Source of the DNA: Stagonosporopsis chrysanthemi
Taxonomy: Eukaryota; Ascomycota; Dothideomycetes; Pleosporales; Didymellaceae
Assembly (NCBI GenBank): GCA_022560025.1
Contig: JAFISE010000091.1
Span: 1-64,000 of the forward strand
DNA length: 64,000 bases
Reading direction: 5' to 3'
Part shown: positions 1 to 11,142 of the stretch, piece by piece
Position numbering within the stretch: the stretch's first letter is position 1
How the letters are laid out: each line of letters opens with the position of its first letter
The notes under the pieces: model-generated
The model's input: the letters and a program-made list of their open reading frames with translations, nothing else
Told to the model about the DNA's origin: nothing
Databases searched by the model: none
Program-made: the position numbers and the translations under genes

Positions 1-9
1 GTGGGGGGT

Positions 10-70
<61 letters not shown>
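1..70. repeat. Poly-G homopolymer tract
   Basis: Positions 10-70 are an unbroken run of G, preceded by a G-rich stretch with two T interruptions. Unique sequence with a TATA box begins directly after it. It may be a real G-quadruplex-forming tract or an artefact of assembly or gap handling at a contig edge; the sequence alone cannot decide. Confidence 0.95.
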
Positions 71-81
71 CTCGGGCAGGA

Positions 82-89
82 TATATAAG
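82..89 (+). promoter_or_regulatory. TATA box of the NIS1-like gene
   Basis: The octamer TATATAAG lies 130-137 nt upstream of the ATG at 219. The oppositely oriented secreted-protein gene nearby has the same octamer at a similar distance, which suggests the two share promoter architecture. Confidence 0.6.
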
Positions 90-218
90 CCCTGCCTGAG
101 ACCTGCTTAACATGCACCAAACAAGCTCAATACCAAATCATAACTTTTGCTCTCACATCAAAAGTCACAAACCCAAACCCTACGTTTTACCAAACCGAAT
201 AATAAAAAACCACCCACC

Positions 219-695
219 ATGCGCTTCACCAACCTCGCAACCGCCCTCACCACCCTCTCCGCCGCCTCGGCCCGCATCATCGGCATCGCCGCCCCCTCCA
301 CCCTGGCCGTGGGCAGCAACTTCACCCTCACGCTGCTGACAGAGAGCTACATCCAGAGCGTGACCGACGTCAGCGTCGCGTGGGCCTTCACGCCCGCACC
401 GGGCTACCCAACAGAGCTGGGCTCGTTCCCGCAGACGGCGTACCTGGGACCGGCGCAGAGCAACACGCTCGATCGCAACGTCACGGTGCAGTCGACGGTG
501 CCCCAGGGGCTGGCCAGCGATGTCTACAACGGCACGCTGCTGCTGACTGCGGGCGTGACGAGCTTGTACGGCGCGAATGCGGCGCCCTATGTTATGGGGT
601 TCAATGTCACGGTTAAGATTGGCGAGGCGACCAGCGATGACCTTGTTGTGAGTGAGGGGTTGGCGTTCAACATCAACAGGCAGCAGACCGTCTAG
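219..695 (+). CDS. NIS1-like small secreted protein
   Basis: This single-exon gene encodes 158 aa. Residues 1-18 form a signal peptide with a likely cleavage after SAA-SA, just before an R-I-I-G-I segment. The mature part resembles the NIS1 family of secreted ascomycete proteins in overall layout: an early ITG/IIGI-APST segment, the NYIQSV-like block (here SYIQSV) near residue 48, GYP and AYLGP blocks, a SLYGA block near residue 130 and a final FNVTV segment. It has no cysteine and four N-glycosylation sequons. Members of the family are described as effectors that act on plant receptor kinases; that role here is inferred from similarity only. An in-frame ATG at 147 would add 24 residues and bury the signal peptide, so I start at 219. 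It converges on another secreted-protein gene 484 bp away. Confidence 0.75.
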   Translation: MRFTNLATALTTLSAASARIIGIAAPSTLAVGSNFTLTLLTESYIQSVTDVSVAWAFTPAPGYPTELGSFPQTAYLGPAQSNTLDRNVTVQSTVPQGLASDVYNGTLLLTAGVTSLYGANAAPYVMGFNVTVKIGEATSDDLVVSEGLAFNINRQQTV

Positions 696-1179
696 GCGTG
701 AGGTGTGTTGGAAAATAGCTTTAGCGGTTGGTTTCTGTCAGGAGATGGAGTCATGATTGAACGACTGTGGATTGTATATATTCGCTGTGCTGCTGGCCTG
801 ACGCTTTAGTTGGGCGACGGCTGTATAAATTACTCGTATTATTCTCCAAAGCTATAGATCGTCCCGAGAGATCGCTGTGACCGTCGCAAATTTCAACACA
901 GTTATGCATATTGGCATGGCACCGAGGCATTGACCGAAATCTCCTTTTCCAGATGCCACTATACCAAGGTGCAAGAATTCGATTTTTGTACACCGATAGC
1001 ATAACGCCACTCTTCCGCGTTGACATCTCCATTCATCCAGACCACGCTTCGGCACACGACAAGCAGAAGGTACATGGACGGTAAAATCATATTTCCCAAC
1101 TATACTCCCCACCCCCAAACGCCAACCCAACATCAGCGCCCCCAATGACTCCCCCAACCCAGCTCTCCTGCCCCCCATT
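696..1179. other. Intergenic, convergent 3' ends
   Basis: 484 bp between the stop codons of two convergent secreted-protein genes. I see no gene, repeat or RNA in it. Confidence 0.6.
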
Positions 1180-1810
1180 TCACCCGCAGGTAATCGTCAG
1201 CGCCCCGTACCCCTGCACCGCCGGCGCCGCACAGCCAATCTGACTCCCGACCGCCGTGCCATCGAAGGGGAAACCGTGGTACTGGTTCTGCAGCGTGAGT
1301 CCGCAGCCCTGCTGCGTGAAGATCTGCACATAGCAGCCGGGCGCGCCGGTCTTGGGGGGCGCGGTCAATTTGGCCGTGAAAGCGCCTCCGAAGGGCTGCG
1401 GGGGTTTTGGTTAGAAAAGGGAAGGGGATTTTTTTCCCCTCTGGGGAGAGGAGGGGGAAGGGGGGCCTTACAATGTTGACGACTACGCACTGGGCTTCTG
1501 TCACGCTGACGGTTTTGGCGGGGCCGGCACTGCCGTCTGTAGGTGGGGGCTGCCGAGGGGGGTTAGGGAATGGCGGCGATGAATTGAAGGGGTGGAAATC
1601 CGTACCACGTCTGCTGCTGAGCAGGTGTATGGGCCAGAGTAGATTGTGACTGAGGCGGATGCTGGGCCGCCGGTGGGCTTGTTGCCAGGGACGGCTACGG
1701 CCAAGGTAGTGCTGAAGAGCGCAGCTGTTGCAAGGTAGAACTGGGGAATGGTCAGTGTTGCTTGCGAGATGCGGGGCAGATGGGGGGAAGCTCACGTTGG
1801 TTAGCTGCAT
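1180..1810 (-). CDS. Small six-cysteine secreted protein, four exons
   Basis: No single reading frame covers this gene. Joining exons 1796-1810, 1606-1740, 1472-1549 and 1180-1395 gives a clean 147-aa protein. The introns are 55, 56 and 76 nt; donors are GTGAGC, GTACGG and GTAAGG, and all acceptors end in CAG. Exon 1 codes only MQLTN; exon 2 supplies the hydrophobic core (FYLATAALFS) and a likely cleavage near AVA-VPG. Six cysteines remain in the mature part (SGPYTC, EAQC, APGCY, QQGC, QIGC and the penultimate residue), an even number that fits three disulfides. I do not recognise the family. Size, secretion and cysteine content make it an effector candidate by inference. The end of exon 2 could also be GAC|GTGGTA, one codon shorter. 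Confidence 0.72.
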
Positions 1811-1920
1811 TGTGGTAAGAGGTGGGAGATGCGAGGACAGTGAAGTAGGCTCTGGCTCGAGCGAATAGTCAAGGTTTAAAGTGGAAGGATGTTTCTTTCT
1901 TTGGGCTCCTTGTTTGACTG

Positions 1921-1930
1921 CTCTTATATA
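1921..1930 (-). promoter_or_regulatory. TATA box of the six-cysteine secreted-protein gene
   Basis: On the minus strand TATATAAGAG lies 111-120 nt upstream of the ATG at 1810. Confidence 0.6.
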
Positions 1931-3972
1931 CGGCAGAGAACTTTGATTTGTAAAGCCTATAATCCTGGAGACCTAGAGTGATGGCTTGAGTATCTGATGC
2001 ATGTTCTAGTCACCCAGATGGTATTTGCGCTCGAGAATCCGGTGAGCTATCGCGGGGGGCCGAGAACGCTTCACGTGGAATGCTGGGTGCCACGCGTAAG
2101 CTAGAGCTGAACACCATGTCAAATGCAAATATCATCCACACTCAGGGTACTTCTAGGAGTGGTAGATCGAGAGCCAACGCCAGTTGCAATGCTGACGCAA
2201 TACAACAGTGGTAAAGAGATTGGCGCACTTAGTGTATAGCCACACGAAGCTGGTGCTAAGACGGACTTTTGAAGATCGTTCGAGCCCTTACTCACCTAGC
2301 GTAGGACATCCATGCGTTGAGTGCAAGGCCTGTAGCCCGAAGCCCTGGTACTGGAGGTTCCCTATACCGGGAGGCTTACAGGCGACCGATGCGACAATGC
2401 CGGAGCTACGAATGAGCCGTATTTGTGACAAAGCCTAGGCATTCCATGCGCCAAGGCCGTCTGGAGCCTTGCCTAGCTGAACGAGCTATGCAAATAGTCT
2501 TTGTACATTCAGAGTGGGCTTCTGTGTGCCAAGTCCGCTCTTGCGTCCTTAGCGAAGCTTGAGCGCACGCGAGACAGCTGACAGCACATCGACAGCGGCT
2601 TGAATCTGGTAGAGTCTGTGGTCTAGTCGCTCTACCCCGCGGTCCAGACAAAAGTGTCGGCAGCGTGGTGGTGTTGGCGTACCGGTACAAGCTCACGAAG
2701 CGGCAGTCTAAGCGAATGCCAAGGCTTGGATGGTTCAGCCGCAACTGGGCCCGCCGGTCGAGGCTGCAGACATCGCCTTTCTCTCGCTTCGGTGGCGTTC
2801 TACAATCATGTCCACGCGGAGACTATACCGCAGACGTGTTTTTCGGGGCCTAGAAGAGCTCAGCTTCCTGTTCGACATGCTGCTCTAACGCGCATGTGCC
2901 GATGCAGTACCGGCATCCTAATCGACCTGACAAGGTCATCCTACGAGGCTGCTTCTCTGAATCGTCTATCATTTTTGTGCCACTGATGTTCATAACTCAG
3001 CCAGTGTCTTGAATGTTGTATCGGGGAGGATTGATCTCGCCTGGTCTGGTCAGCCAGAAGCTGGTCGCTCTTGGCAACAACAACGTCCCGTTGTCTTTCC
3101 TCGCATTTACAGATCTGACCGCCCAGCTGACCGCCATATCTAGTATATGTTTACCCAGAGACGTGTCGCAAAGCTTTAACGAAGAAGCATCAACGACTTT
3201 ACTGAATTCGCCCAGCGGGCCTCGGCAATGGCAGCCGAACTACAGCCACGTACCCAAGACGAGATCTTTAATTGGAACCTACATAGTCTGGAATTCGGAT
3301 GCTTGTCATGGGCACAAGCAACCTTGGACTTGGCTTACATGGCTTACACTAACCTCTCGCGTAGATGTCGACGAGGATCTTTAGCGAGCATTTAATAGTT
3401 CGCCTTTGCGATTACTGACTTGGCCTACCCGTTGCTACAGCCCTGTGTGGGTTATTCACCACGATATCAGCTGCATGTTCGCCCCAGCTGAATGCCTTGG
3501 ACGTTGTTTATGACCCGGTCAGGCAACCCATGGCTATCGGACTAGCCTCGACTGGCTCAACGCGCAGTGTTTTAGTAAATGCGGAGACCGCCTCTGGGAC
3601 TGGCGATAAGCATTCACCTGCCGATGGTCAAGCGGCAGGTGTTATGTCTAGGTAAGCTTGCATCCAACGTGTGGCTGGCGTCTTGGGCTAGATGCTTGTC
3701 TTTGCGAGACAGAATGGCATGGGAGAAGACCATGTTCAGCCAGATTGTGCCGCTATCACAATCAGCTATCACATGCCTACATGATCGTGAAGAACATAAA
3801 GGGTCGCGTGTCCATGCTGAAGAAACTATCTCCTAATCACAGCTTCAGCATCGCTTGTTAAGTGAGGGCATCCCTCCCTCCTGCCAACTTCATACATTTC
3901 CAATATCGGGCTGTTCAGGTTCTGACCGCCAACATCCATTACCGTCCTCGTCATACATATCTCCAATTCACA
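1931..3972. other. Long stretch without a recognisable gene
   Basis: About 2 kb. Open frames here (for example 3013-3384, 123 codons) have no recognisable domain or signal peptide and no plausible splice partners. Base composition is not markedly AT-rich, so it does not look like a heavily RIP-mutated transposon. I see nothing I can name. Confidence 0.5.
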
Positions 3973-6107
3973 ATGCCAAGTCACTTCATTCAGAGTGGTC
4001 TCCTGAGCCTACTCTGGGCAGGCAGTACCCTCGCCCAGGGTGGTTCGCTACCCTGGCTATCTCCTGTGTATCCTCTGTTCACACAACCTCTTGCATTTGG
4101 AAGCGAGATTACGCCAAAACTGTATGTCAGCCTGAAGTTCACTTGCCAGTTATGAGATTCTAATATCTACAAAGTACTGTTCCGAACTCTGATGGCTCAC
4201 CTCTCGACTACTACGAAGTTGAGATCAAGCCAGTCGATGTACAGATCTACCCAAACTTGGGTAAAACTAGGCTCGTCGGTTACAATGGCGAAGTGCCTGG
4301 CCCGACATTTCGGATGCGCCAAGGCCGCGAGGCAGTTGTTCGTTTCATAAACCATGGTATGCAAACCCGCACTGGCCTGAAATAGTTTGCTCATACTTCT
4401 CCAGGCACGTTAGCTAATAGTGTTCACCTTCATGGCTCGTATAGCCGTGCTCCGTTCGACGGATGGGCGGATGACACCACAGAGCCAGGCCAGTACAAGG
4501 ATTACTATTACCCTAACCGACAGAATGCTCGTACACTGTGGTATCACGACCACGCCATTGACCACACCGCCAAGAATGCTTACTTTGGCCAAGCTGGTTT
4601 CTACATCTTGTCTGATGCTCAGGAAGATAATCTTGGCCTTCCCGCCAAACAGTACGATCTGCCACTTGCTCTTGCCGCCAAGCGGTACAACGCCGATGGT
4701 AGTCTCTGGGATCCAGAGGCCAACAACGAGCAGACCAGTGTGTTCGGAGACGTGATTCACGTCAACGGCATTCCATGGCCGTTCCACAAGGTTGAGCCCC
4801 GCAAGTACCGTCTCCGTTTCCTCAACACTGGCATCAGCAGGTCGTATCAGCTGTACTTCGAGTCCAGCGACGCTGTGGGCACTCAGATTCCTATGACAGT
4901 CTTTGCCTCTGATGCCGGCTTGACTCTCAACCCAGTCGAAACAAAGGACTTGTACATCTCCGATGCCGAGAGATGGGAGGTCATCTTTGACTTCACTTCC
5001 TATGCAGGCAAGAATGTCACGCTCCGCAACAGCCGCAAGGTCGCTGCTGACACAGACTACAACTCCACTGACCAAGTCATGCGTAAGTCACAATCACGCA
5101 TCGCCCCAATAACACTCAGCCATGCTAACGATTCTCAGGCTTCATAGTCGGCAACACCGTTACCGACACTACCAACAACCTCCCTGATGGCCTCCCTCAG
5201 AAGCTCCGCGACGTTCCCTTTCCCCCAGCCCACGCCCCAACCGAGTACAACTTCAAGTTCGAGCACAGCAATGGCAAATGGGAAGTCAACGGCATCACCT
5301 GGTCTTCTGTCGACCAGCGTATCCTCGCTAAGCCAGAACGCGGTGCAGTGCAGAAGTGGACGCTTGCTAACTCGGCCGGCGGCTGGTCTCATCCAATCCA
5401 CATCCACCTCGTTGATCTACAAATTACATCCCGCACCGGCGGCCGCGGCGCACTGATGCCATACGAGAAGGTCGCGCTGAAGGACGTGATGTGGCTGAAT
5501 GTGAATGAGCAAATCGATGTCGTGGCCCGCTACGCACCGTGGGACGGGGTGTACATGTTCCAGTAAGTACTATTCTCATCTACAACACTGCTCAAGGGAA
5601 TCGCTAACCAGCGCACTCAGCTGCCACAACCTGATTCACGAAGACCACGAAATGCTCGCCGCCTTCAACGTAACCGCGCTGTCGGACTTTGGCTACAACG
5701 AAACAACCCGCTTCATCGACCCCATGGAGCAGCGCTACCGCGCCGTCTCCTTCTCCGACTCGGACTACTCTGCACGCTCGGGCCCTTTCAGCGACTCTGA
5801 GATCAAGGACAAGCTGAAGTTCTTCATTGGCCTGGATGCATACAACAAGGTTGACGACGTCGAGAAAGCCCTCGCTGCATACTGGTCGACGCACACCCCT
5901 GGCGCTGCGGGGTCGGCGACGAAGGGTGCTACGGTGGTGCCTTCGACAGCGGCTTTAGGGATGTCGACGAAGTCGGGAGATAGAAGTGCGTCGGCCACAA
6001 CTACGGCTACGGGGAAGGCGAGCGCGTCATCGCCGGCGCCAACGACGCTGAAGACGAGCACGACGTCGGATGATAAGAAGGGGAAGAGTAGCACGACGAC
6101 GAAGTGA
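3973..6107 (+). CDS. Multicopper oxidase, bilirubin oxidase / CotA type
   Basis: Secreted oxidase of the cupredoxin superfamily, expected to couple one-electron oxidation of organic substrates to reduction of O2 to water. Exons 3973-4121, 4175-4356, 4405-5082, 5139-5562 and 5621-6107 give 639 aa. The signal peptide is at residues 1-21 (...GSTLAQ). All four copper motifs are present: HLHG at 118-121, WYHDHA at 156-161, HPIHIH at 421-426 and HCHNLIHEDHEM at 478-489. The axial T1 ligand position is Met489, as in bilirubin oxidases rather than high-potential laccases. A Ser/Thr-rich tail of about 100 residues follows the last cupredoxin domain and is probably O-glycosylated. The four introns are 48-58 nt. 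The gene converges on the alkaline phosphatase gene. The natural substrate is not predictable from sequence. Confidence 0.9.
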
Positions 6108-6942
6108 GAGTGCGACTTGTTTGTCTTCAAGGCGGTGGCGTTCGGGCGTAAGTTGTTATGCTGGGAACAGTTGTTCGGAATCACAAGCGCGGAGTTCAGG
6201 TCTGGGTCTGGAACGAGGATGCGAGTACATCTTTGGTATATAAGCAGTAAATTGATCTGCATTTCGTTTTGCCTATTGACATCAGCTGAGTTATTCTGTG
6301 CTTTCACTTACTGAGTACAAACGAGACTGCCATTGCGGTTGCCACGCGTGAAGGCCAGACAGAGTTGTCCATTCCGTTATGCCTGCCTGTAAAATCCTTG
6401 CGGAAACTAATGACATTGAAACCACCCGCTTGAGTTGGTCGTCCGTGACCTCAGCCATTGTTGATTCGCCATTGGTGCTCATGCATTTGGCCTCATATCC
6501 CGCGAGCACAACGGCAGCTTAAAAGGCTGTGTTAATTATACATCAGCCTACTACCCGCCCTGGAATCCAGGATGATATGACCCACCATTGCGAATCTCTC
6601 TTCCGTTAGAGTGCATCTCCCCGGAACCACTGAAGGTTTGGCTGGCGATAGATCTCGTCCTAAGCCGCCAAGTTTTGACAGTCTCTGTATTCACAACACC
6701 TCGCACGTGGGAATATAGCTGACAGTTGATGATGGATGAGGATTTAGTAAGACTGATTGGAGAGGTGAAGTGCAATGCGCGTACCCACTGCGCGTTAGCA
6801 CTAGTGTTTTCCGCCGTCCCACATGACATCTGTGCGTAACTCCAGAAGGAAGGCACGATTCAAAATGCAAGGTGCAAGAATGATGTTTACAATGTATGTC
6901 CAAACTCATAACGCCTACAATGCTACGCTATCGACCTTGTAC
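6108..6942. other. Intergenic between convergent genes
   Basis: 835 bp between the multicopper oxidase and alkaline phosphatase stop codons. No gene or repeat recognised. Confidence 0.6.
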
Positions 6943-8770
6943 TCAATGGCCGCAATCACACGCCCTTCCGTGCAAAGAGTGCCTCTTCTTGAAATCTCCA
7001 GTATAGTCAGCGAGATGCGTCTGACCATCTAACCTCTCACCCTCTTGCGGAACTTTGCCCATCCAGCTGACCTCCGTACCATTAACATCCAGCATCTTGA
7101 GATCCTTGCCCTTCTCCCTCAACTCCTTCGTCACAGCTTCGACGTCCACCTCGAGGTAGGTCCTCAAGAACTCACCGACTTCGGTGTTCTCGTGGTTGCC
7201 CACCAGCGCGGCAGCCTTCTTCGGATCAGACGAGTAGATGTTAACGTCTGCGGCGGAGTGACCGTGTGTGCTCCAGCCTGTCTGCGAACGGCGCGAGATC
7301 ATGTCAGCGTAGCCGTACAGAGCGGTCAATGGCGCGTCGGTGATGGCTTCGACCTCTTCCTCGGTGTAGTCGTGAATGCCGAGGCCATCGATGATGCTGT
7401 TGATGACGAAGATCTTTTTCTGCTCGTGCGAGGGCGAGGAGAGAAGGTAGGAGGCATATTCGATGGCGAGGCGTTCGGCGGAGTGGGAAGCGTTGGCGAG
7501 GGGAGCGGGGTACCAGACATAGTCAGGATAGGCAGTGTGAAGTTCTGGTCATGGTCAGTACATATATTGAGATCGGGAAGGAGATGAACGTACGACGAGC
7601 AGTTGCTAGACCGCCAGTCTCGTGGTCAGAGGTGGACACCATAACGGTCTCGGTCTTCTCGTGCTTAATGAAATCCAGAACACTATTGAAAGCCTTGTCG
7701 TATGCCAACACTTCATGAACCTGAGCGGCGGGATCGTTGTGATGGCCAGCGTGATCTATCCTCGAGCCCTCTACCATCAAAAAGAACCCCTTGTCGCTGT
7801 CGCGAGTGGCGTCGCTCAGTGCCTTCATAGCAGCCTCAGCCATCTCATGCAGAGAAGGGTACTTGTCGTTCTCGTTGCGGCGGTCGATCTCGTAGGGAAT
7901 GTCTGTATCAGCGAAAAGGCCCAGCATGGGGAAGTCAAGCTTGGCGCCGCCCTTCAGCGCATCGAAGCCTGCGCGGTCAGAAATGTAGTTGAAGCCGTTC
8001 TTGCGTGCCAGGTCTACGACATCGCGGTCATCGGCCCTGCAGGAGTGCTCAATAGTGGTATTTGGGACAAAGTGACAGCGTCCACCACCAAACATCAGGT
8101 CGACAACACGGCCAAGAGGGTAGTCGCCTACCATCTGCTCGGCAATGCGGTCTTCCTCCTGGCGCATGTTGACGTGTGCGGCGAAGCAGGCTGGTGTGGC
8201 ATCGGTAATTCGAGTGGTAACGACCAGACCTGTCATGTACCCGGCCTTCTTTGCTGCTTCGAGCACCGTCCCGCAGGGCTCGTGGTCCGGCGTAACCGAG
8301 ATAGCTCCGTTGTAACTCTTCTGTGCGCATGAGAAGGCGGTAGCACCCGCAGCAGAATCGGTGATGAGACTGGACGAGGATCGAGTACGCGACTGGCCGA
8401 TCATATGCTGGTCGATAACTAGCTGCTCGCTGAAGGGGGCGCCATTCTGGAACTGCATGAAGCTGCGCGTCAAGCTCAGACTGGTGGGTCCCATGCCGTC
8501 AGACACCATGAAGATGAGGTTGCGCTTCCCGTTCTTGTGGCTGGGCGCGCTGTCTGTAGTACCTCCTCCAGACTTCTGGTATACCACGGCGAGGACGACG
8601 ACTCCTGCGGTCGCTAAGATCGCCCACAGCAGCAGTCCGATCTCACGCCATTTCTTCCACACAGATTCGCTGCGCGCAGTACGTTGTCCAGTCAGGAGAG
8701 CATCTTCCTCTGCGATGTCTCTGTCCTGGAACTCCGACGAGGTTCGGTTCGAAAGGAGAGGGCGACTCAT
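6943..8770 (-). CDS. Vacuolar-type alkaline phosphatase (Pho8-like)
   Basis: Metal-dependent phosphomonoesterase of the alkaline phosphatase superfamily. Exons 7594-8770 and 6943-7544, with a 49-nt intron (GTACGT...CAG), give 592 aa. There is no cleavable signal peptide; residues 44-64 form one membrane anchor after a basic cytosolic segment, the type II topology of yeast Pho8, so a vacuolar location is inferred. Metal and catalytic motifs are intact: DGMG at 91-94, the phosphorylated serine in TDSAAG (Ser139), EGSRIDHAGHHND, SDHETGG (381-387) and a C-terminal THGHSAADV. The gene is divergent from RPC34 over about 1 kb. I see no convincing phosphate-response site close to its start. Confidence 0.92.
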
Positions 8771-9825
8771 TGTCGATGTTAGTTGGAGCGAAGCAGTGGC
8801 AGGACAGTTGACTGTCTAGGGGAGCATCGTATCTAAAGGGTTATCGAGATGATGGTCCGAGGCGCAGCCTTGCAATCCGGGGCGGATGATCGGCATGAAG
8901 CCAAGCGATTTTGGGCCTAGCTTATCTAACTGCTATCATCTGGACTCGGGGCGTGACCGTCGCCCTCTTCCCTCTGACACGTATCACGAGAGACCCACGT
9001 TCGAGTCGTTGAAGTCTAGGACAAGGGGTCAGTTTCACGCCCGTTACGTCTGGTTTGCGGGGTAACTACAAGGGTGACAGGTGGCAATTGCTGGAGACTG
9101 ATGAGCTCGAGCTCAGGTGTGTCTCAGTGCGAACCGTGGATCACAGCTTGACCTGATAACGAGCTGGACTCGTACATTCCCTATATCACAGCGCCGAACT
9201 GTCGTGATGTTGCCTGTTCTATTTTTCTCGGGTCTTCCTTCGTCCAGCTTTTGAGACAATATCTAACATCAAAGCTGTCATCGCTCCAGCCTACTCGAGA
9301 TCTCAAGAGCTATCGAGAGTATCACCCAATAGAACCCATCAGATACATGCTCGCGAAGCAGAGGGCTCCTGTCTGCTGAGTGTGGTTGGTTTGGTCGGTA
9401 AAGAGATAGCGTCCAGCACACTGACTGCTATCAACTCAAATTTCGGAGATGAACCATGCTTGAGTAAAGTTGAACGATGGCACATATACCCAGGAGTATG
9501 CTGAGTTGACAAGCAGCGTGTAGCTGTTAGCATCGACTCTCTGCATGTCACAGCAGAGGTTGCAGACATCAGGCTTTTCATTGACACAATCCAATGTTCA
9601 GCGTACAATGTGGAAGCTTTTGACCAGGACCAACCCATTGTTTATAAATTCATGTTGTCGTCAGGAGCTCGGAGGTGTCCAAACTCCCCGCAGCTTGCAC
9701 GTGAGGCGCACGTGACGTCTCCACCTTCTTTTTTGTGAGCCATTCCGTCCGCGTCTGCAACACCTTGCGCCACGCCTCTCACCACGCCCATGATCGATCG
9801 GTAGCACGTAGCAATACCCGACAAA
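8771..9825. other. Divergent intergenic region
   Basis: 1055 bp between the alkaline phosphatase and RPC34 starts. The only clear feature is a pair of CACGTG boxes next to RPC34, listed separately. Confidence 0.6.
9698..9714. promoter_or_regulatory. Paired CACGTG boxes
   Basis: Two perfect CACGTG palindromes at 9698-9703 and 9709-9714, spaced 11 bp start to start and about 112-128 nt upstream of the RPC34 ATG. This is the core bound by bHLH factors of the Cbf1/Pho4 type. The distance favours RPC34 as target rather than the alkaline phosphatase 930 bp away. Confidence 0.45.
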
Positions 9826-10980
9826 ATGGCTGCACCCATGGCGCCCTCGATGGTGCCAAAATCGGAAGAGCCCCCGGCCATCGACCTTGCAAACAATGAA
9901 GCAGCTACCCCCGCCGACTTGCTGTACGACAAATGCGCCCAACGGTCCCAGGGCACCGTGTTTTTCCAGCGCGACTTGTCTAACATGCAGGTTGCAGAGA
10001 CCATGGCCGAGCTCACCATGCTTCTGCAGGAGCTGTGCGACCGCCATCTAATGAAGCTCATGACCTTCGAAGGCGAGCCGTGCTGGAAGCTGCGCTCGCG
10101 GGCAGAAGCTGACAAGTGCGTAGTGAATACAAATGCTCTTGTGATTTCCTCCTAACATACCCTCAGACTGCGACGACTGACGCCAGACGAACGCCTGCTC
10201 TATCACCACATCGATCAAGTCCAAGCCGAAGGCATTTGGTCCAAGGCCCTGCGCGCGCGAACGAACGTCACACAGCAAGTCCTTACGAAATGTCTCAAGA
10301 GCTTGGAGTCAAAGGATCTCGTACAGTCGGTTATGAGCGTCAAGTTCCCGAACCGCAAGATGTACTTGTTGAAGCACTTGCGCCCTTCCGAAGATATCGC
10401 AGGAGGACCGTGGCAATCGGAGGGAGACTTTGACACGGCGCTTATTGAGACAATATCAGGCATTGTCGCGCAGTACATCGAGAACGAGACTTGCATCAAA
10501 GTGCCGGGAAACTGGAACGATTACGAGAGGCCTGACAGAAGCGCAGAGATCGCCCAGAAGAAGGCGCAGGTACAGGGCATACGCGATATCGAAGATGCTC
10601 CGGCAGTGAAGCCATATCATGCACCAAGAGATCCAAACTTGTCCAAGATCGTCCACAGGAACAGTCCTCAATACCCAACATCCGCCTCAGTTGCCGAGTG
10701 GCTGAACTCAAAGGAGATCCTGAGAGGCAAGACAGTAAGAGAAGACGACATGGAGCAGCTGCTGGAAATGATGGTATTGGACGGGCGACTTGAGAAGATT
10801 TCCGGGACAAACTACCGCACTGTCCTCACAGCGGTCGATACAAAGGTCTACAACGGCTTCGTTGATGCTCCCTGCGGCAACTGCCCAGTCTTTGATCTAT
10901 GTGGTGACGAAGGCGAAATCTCAGCAAGAACTTGCGTCTACTTCGGGCAGTGGCTAGAGACGCAGAGCGAAGAGGTGTAA
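9826..10980 (+). CDS. RPC34: RNA polymerase III subunit Rpc34 (Rpc6/POLR3F)
   Basis: Subunit of the Pol III-specific Rpc82-Rpc34-Rpc31 subcomplex, needed for open-complex formation and contact with TFIIIB. Exons 9826-10115 and 10167-10980, with a 51-nt intron, give 367 aa, close to the family length. Tandem winged-helix segments fill residues ~20-230, including the TPDERLLYHHIDQVQAEGIW stretch. A long region leads to a third winged helix. Four cysteines near the C-terminus (333, 336, 342 and 353, pattern CxxCx5Cx10C) match the Fe-S cluster site of this subunit. The start is set by the MAAPMAP N-terminus. The gene converges on the methyltransferase gene. Confidence 0.92.
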
Positions 10981-11142
10981 AAGTCCCAGGTTCACAAGGC
11001 ATAGCGAAGGCGTTACGGACATTGAAGCATTTCACGGTTATTTATTGAGGAAATACCCAACCCATTTGTTCTTTTCACAAAACTGCTCTCCCCACCCCTC
11101 AACCATGAGGCAATCAAGGTTACCTCCTACCACCCGATCGAT

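Noticed and set aside
3013..3384. 123-codon open frame in the 2-kb gap
   Set aside because: No domain, signal peptide, splice partner or recognisable similarity. It could be chance.
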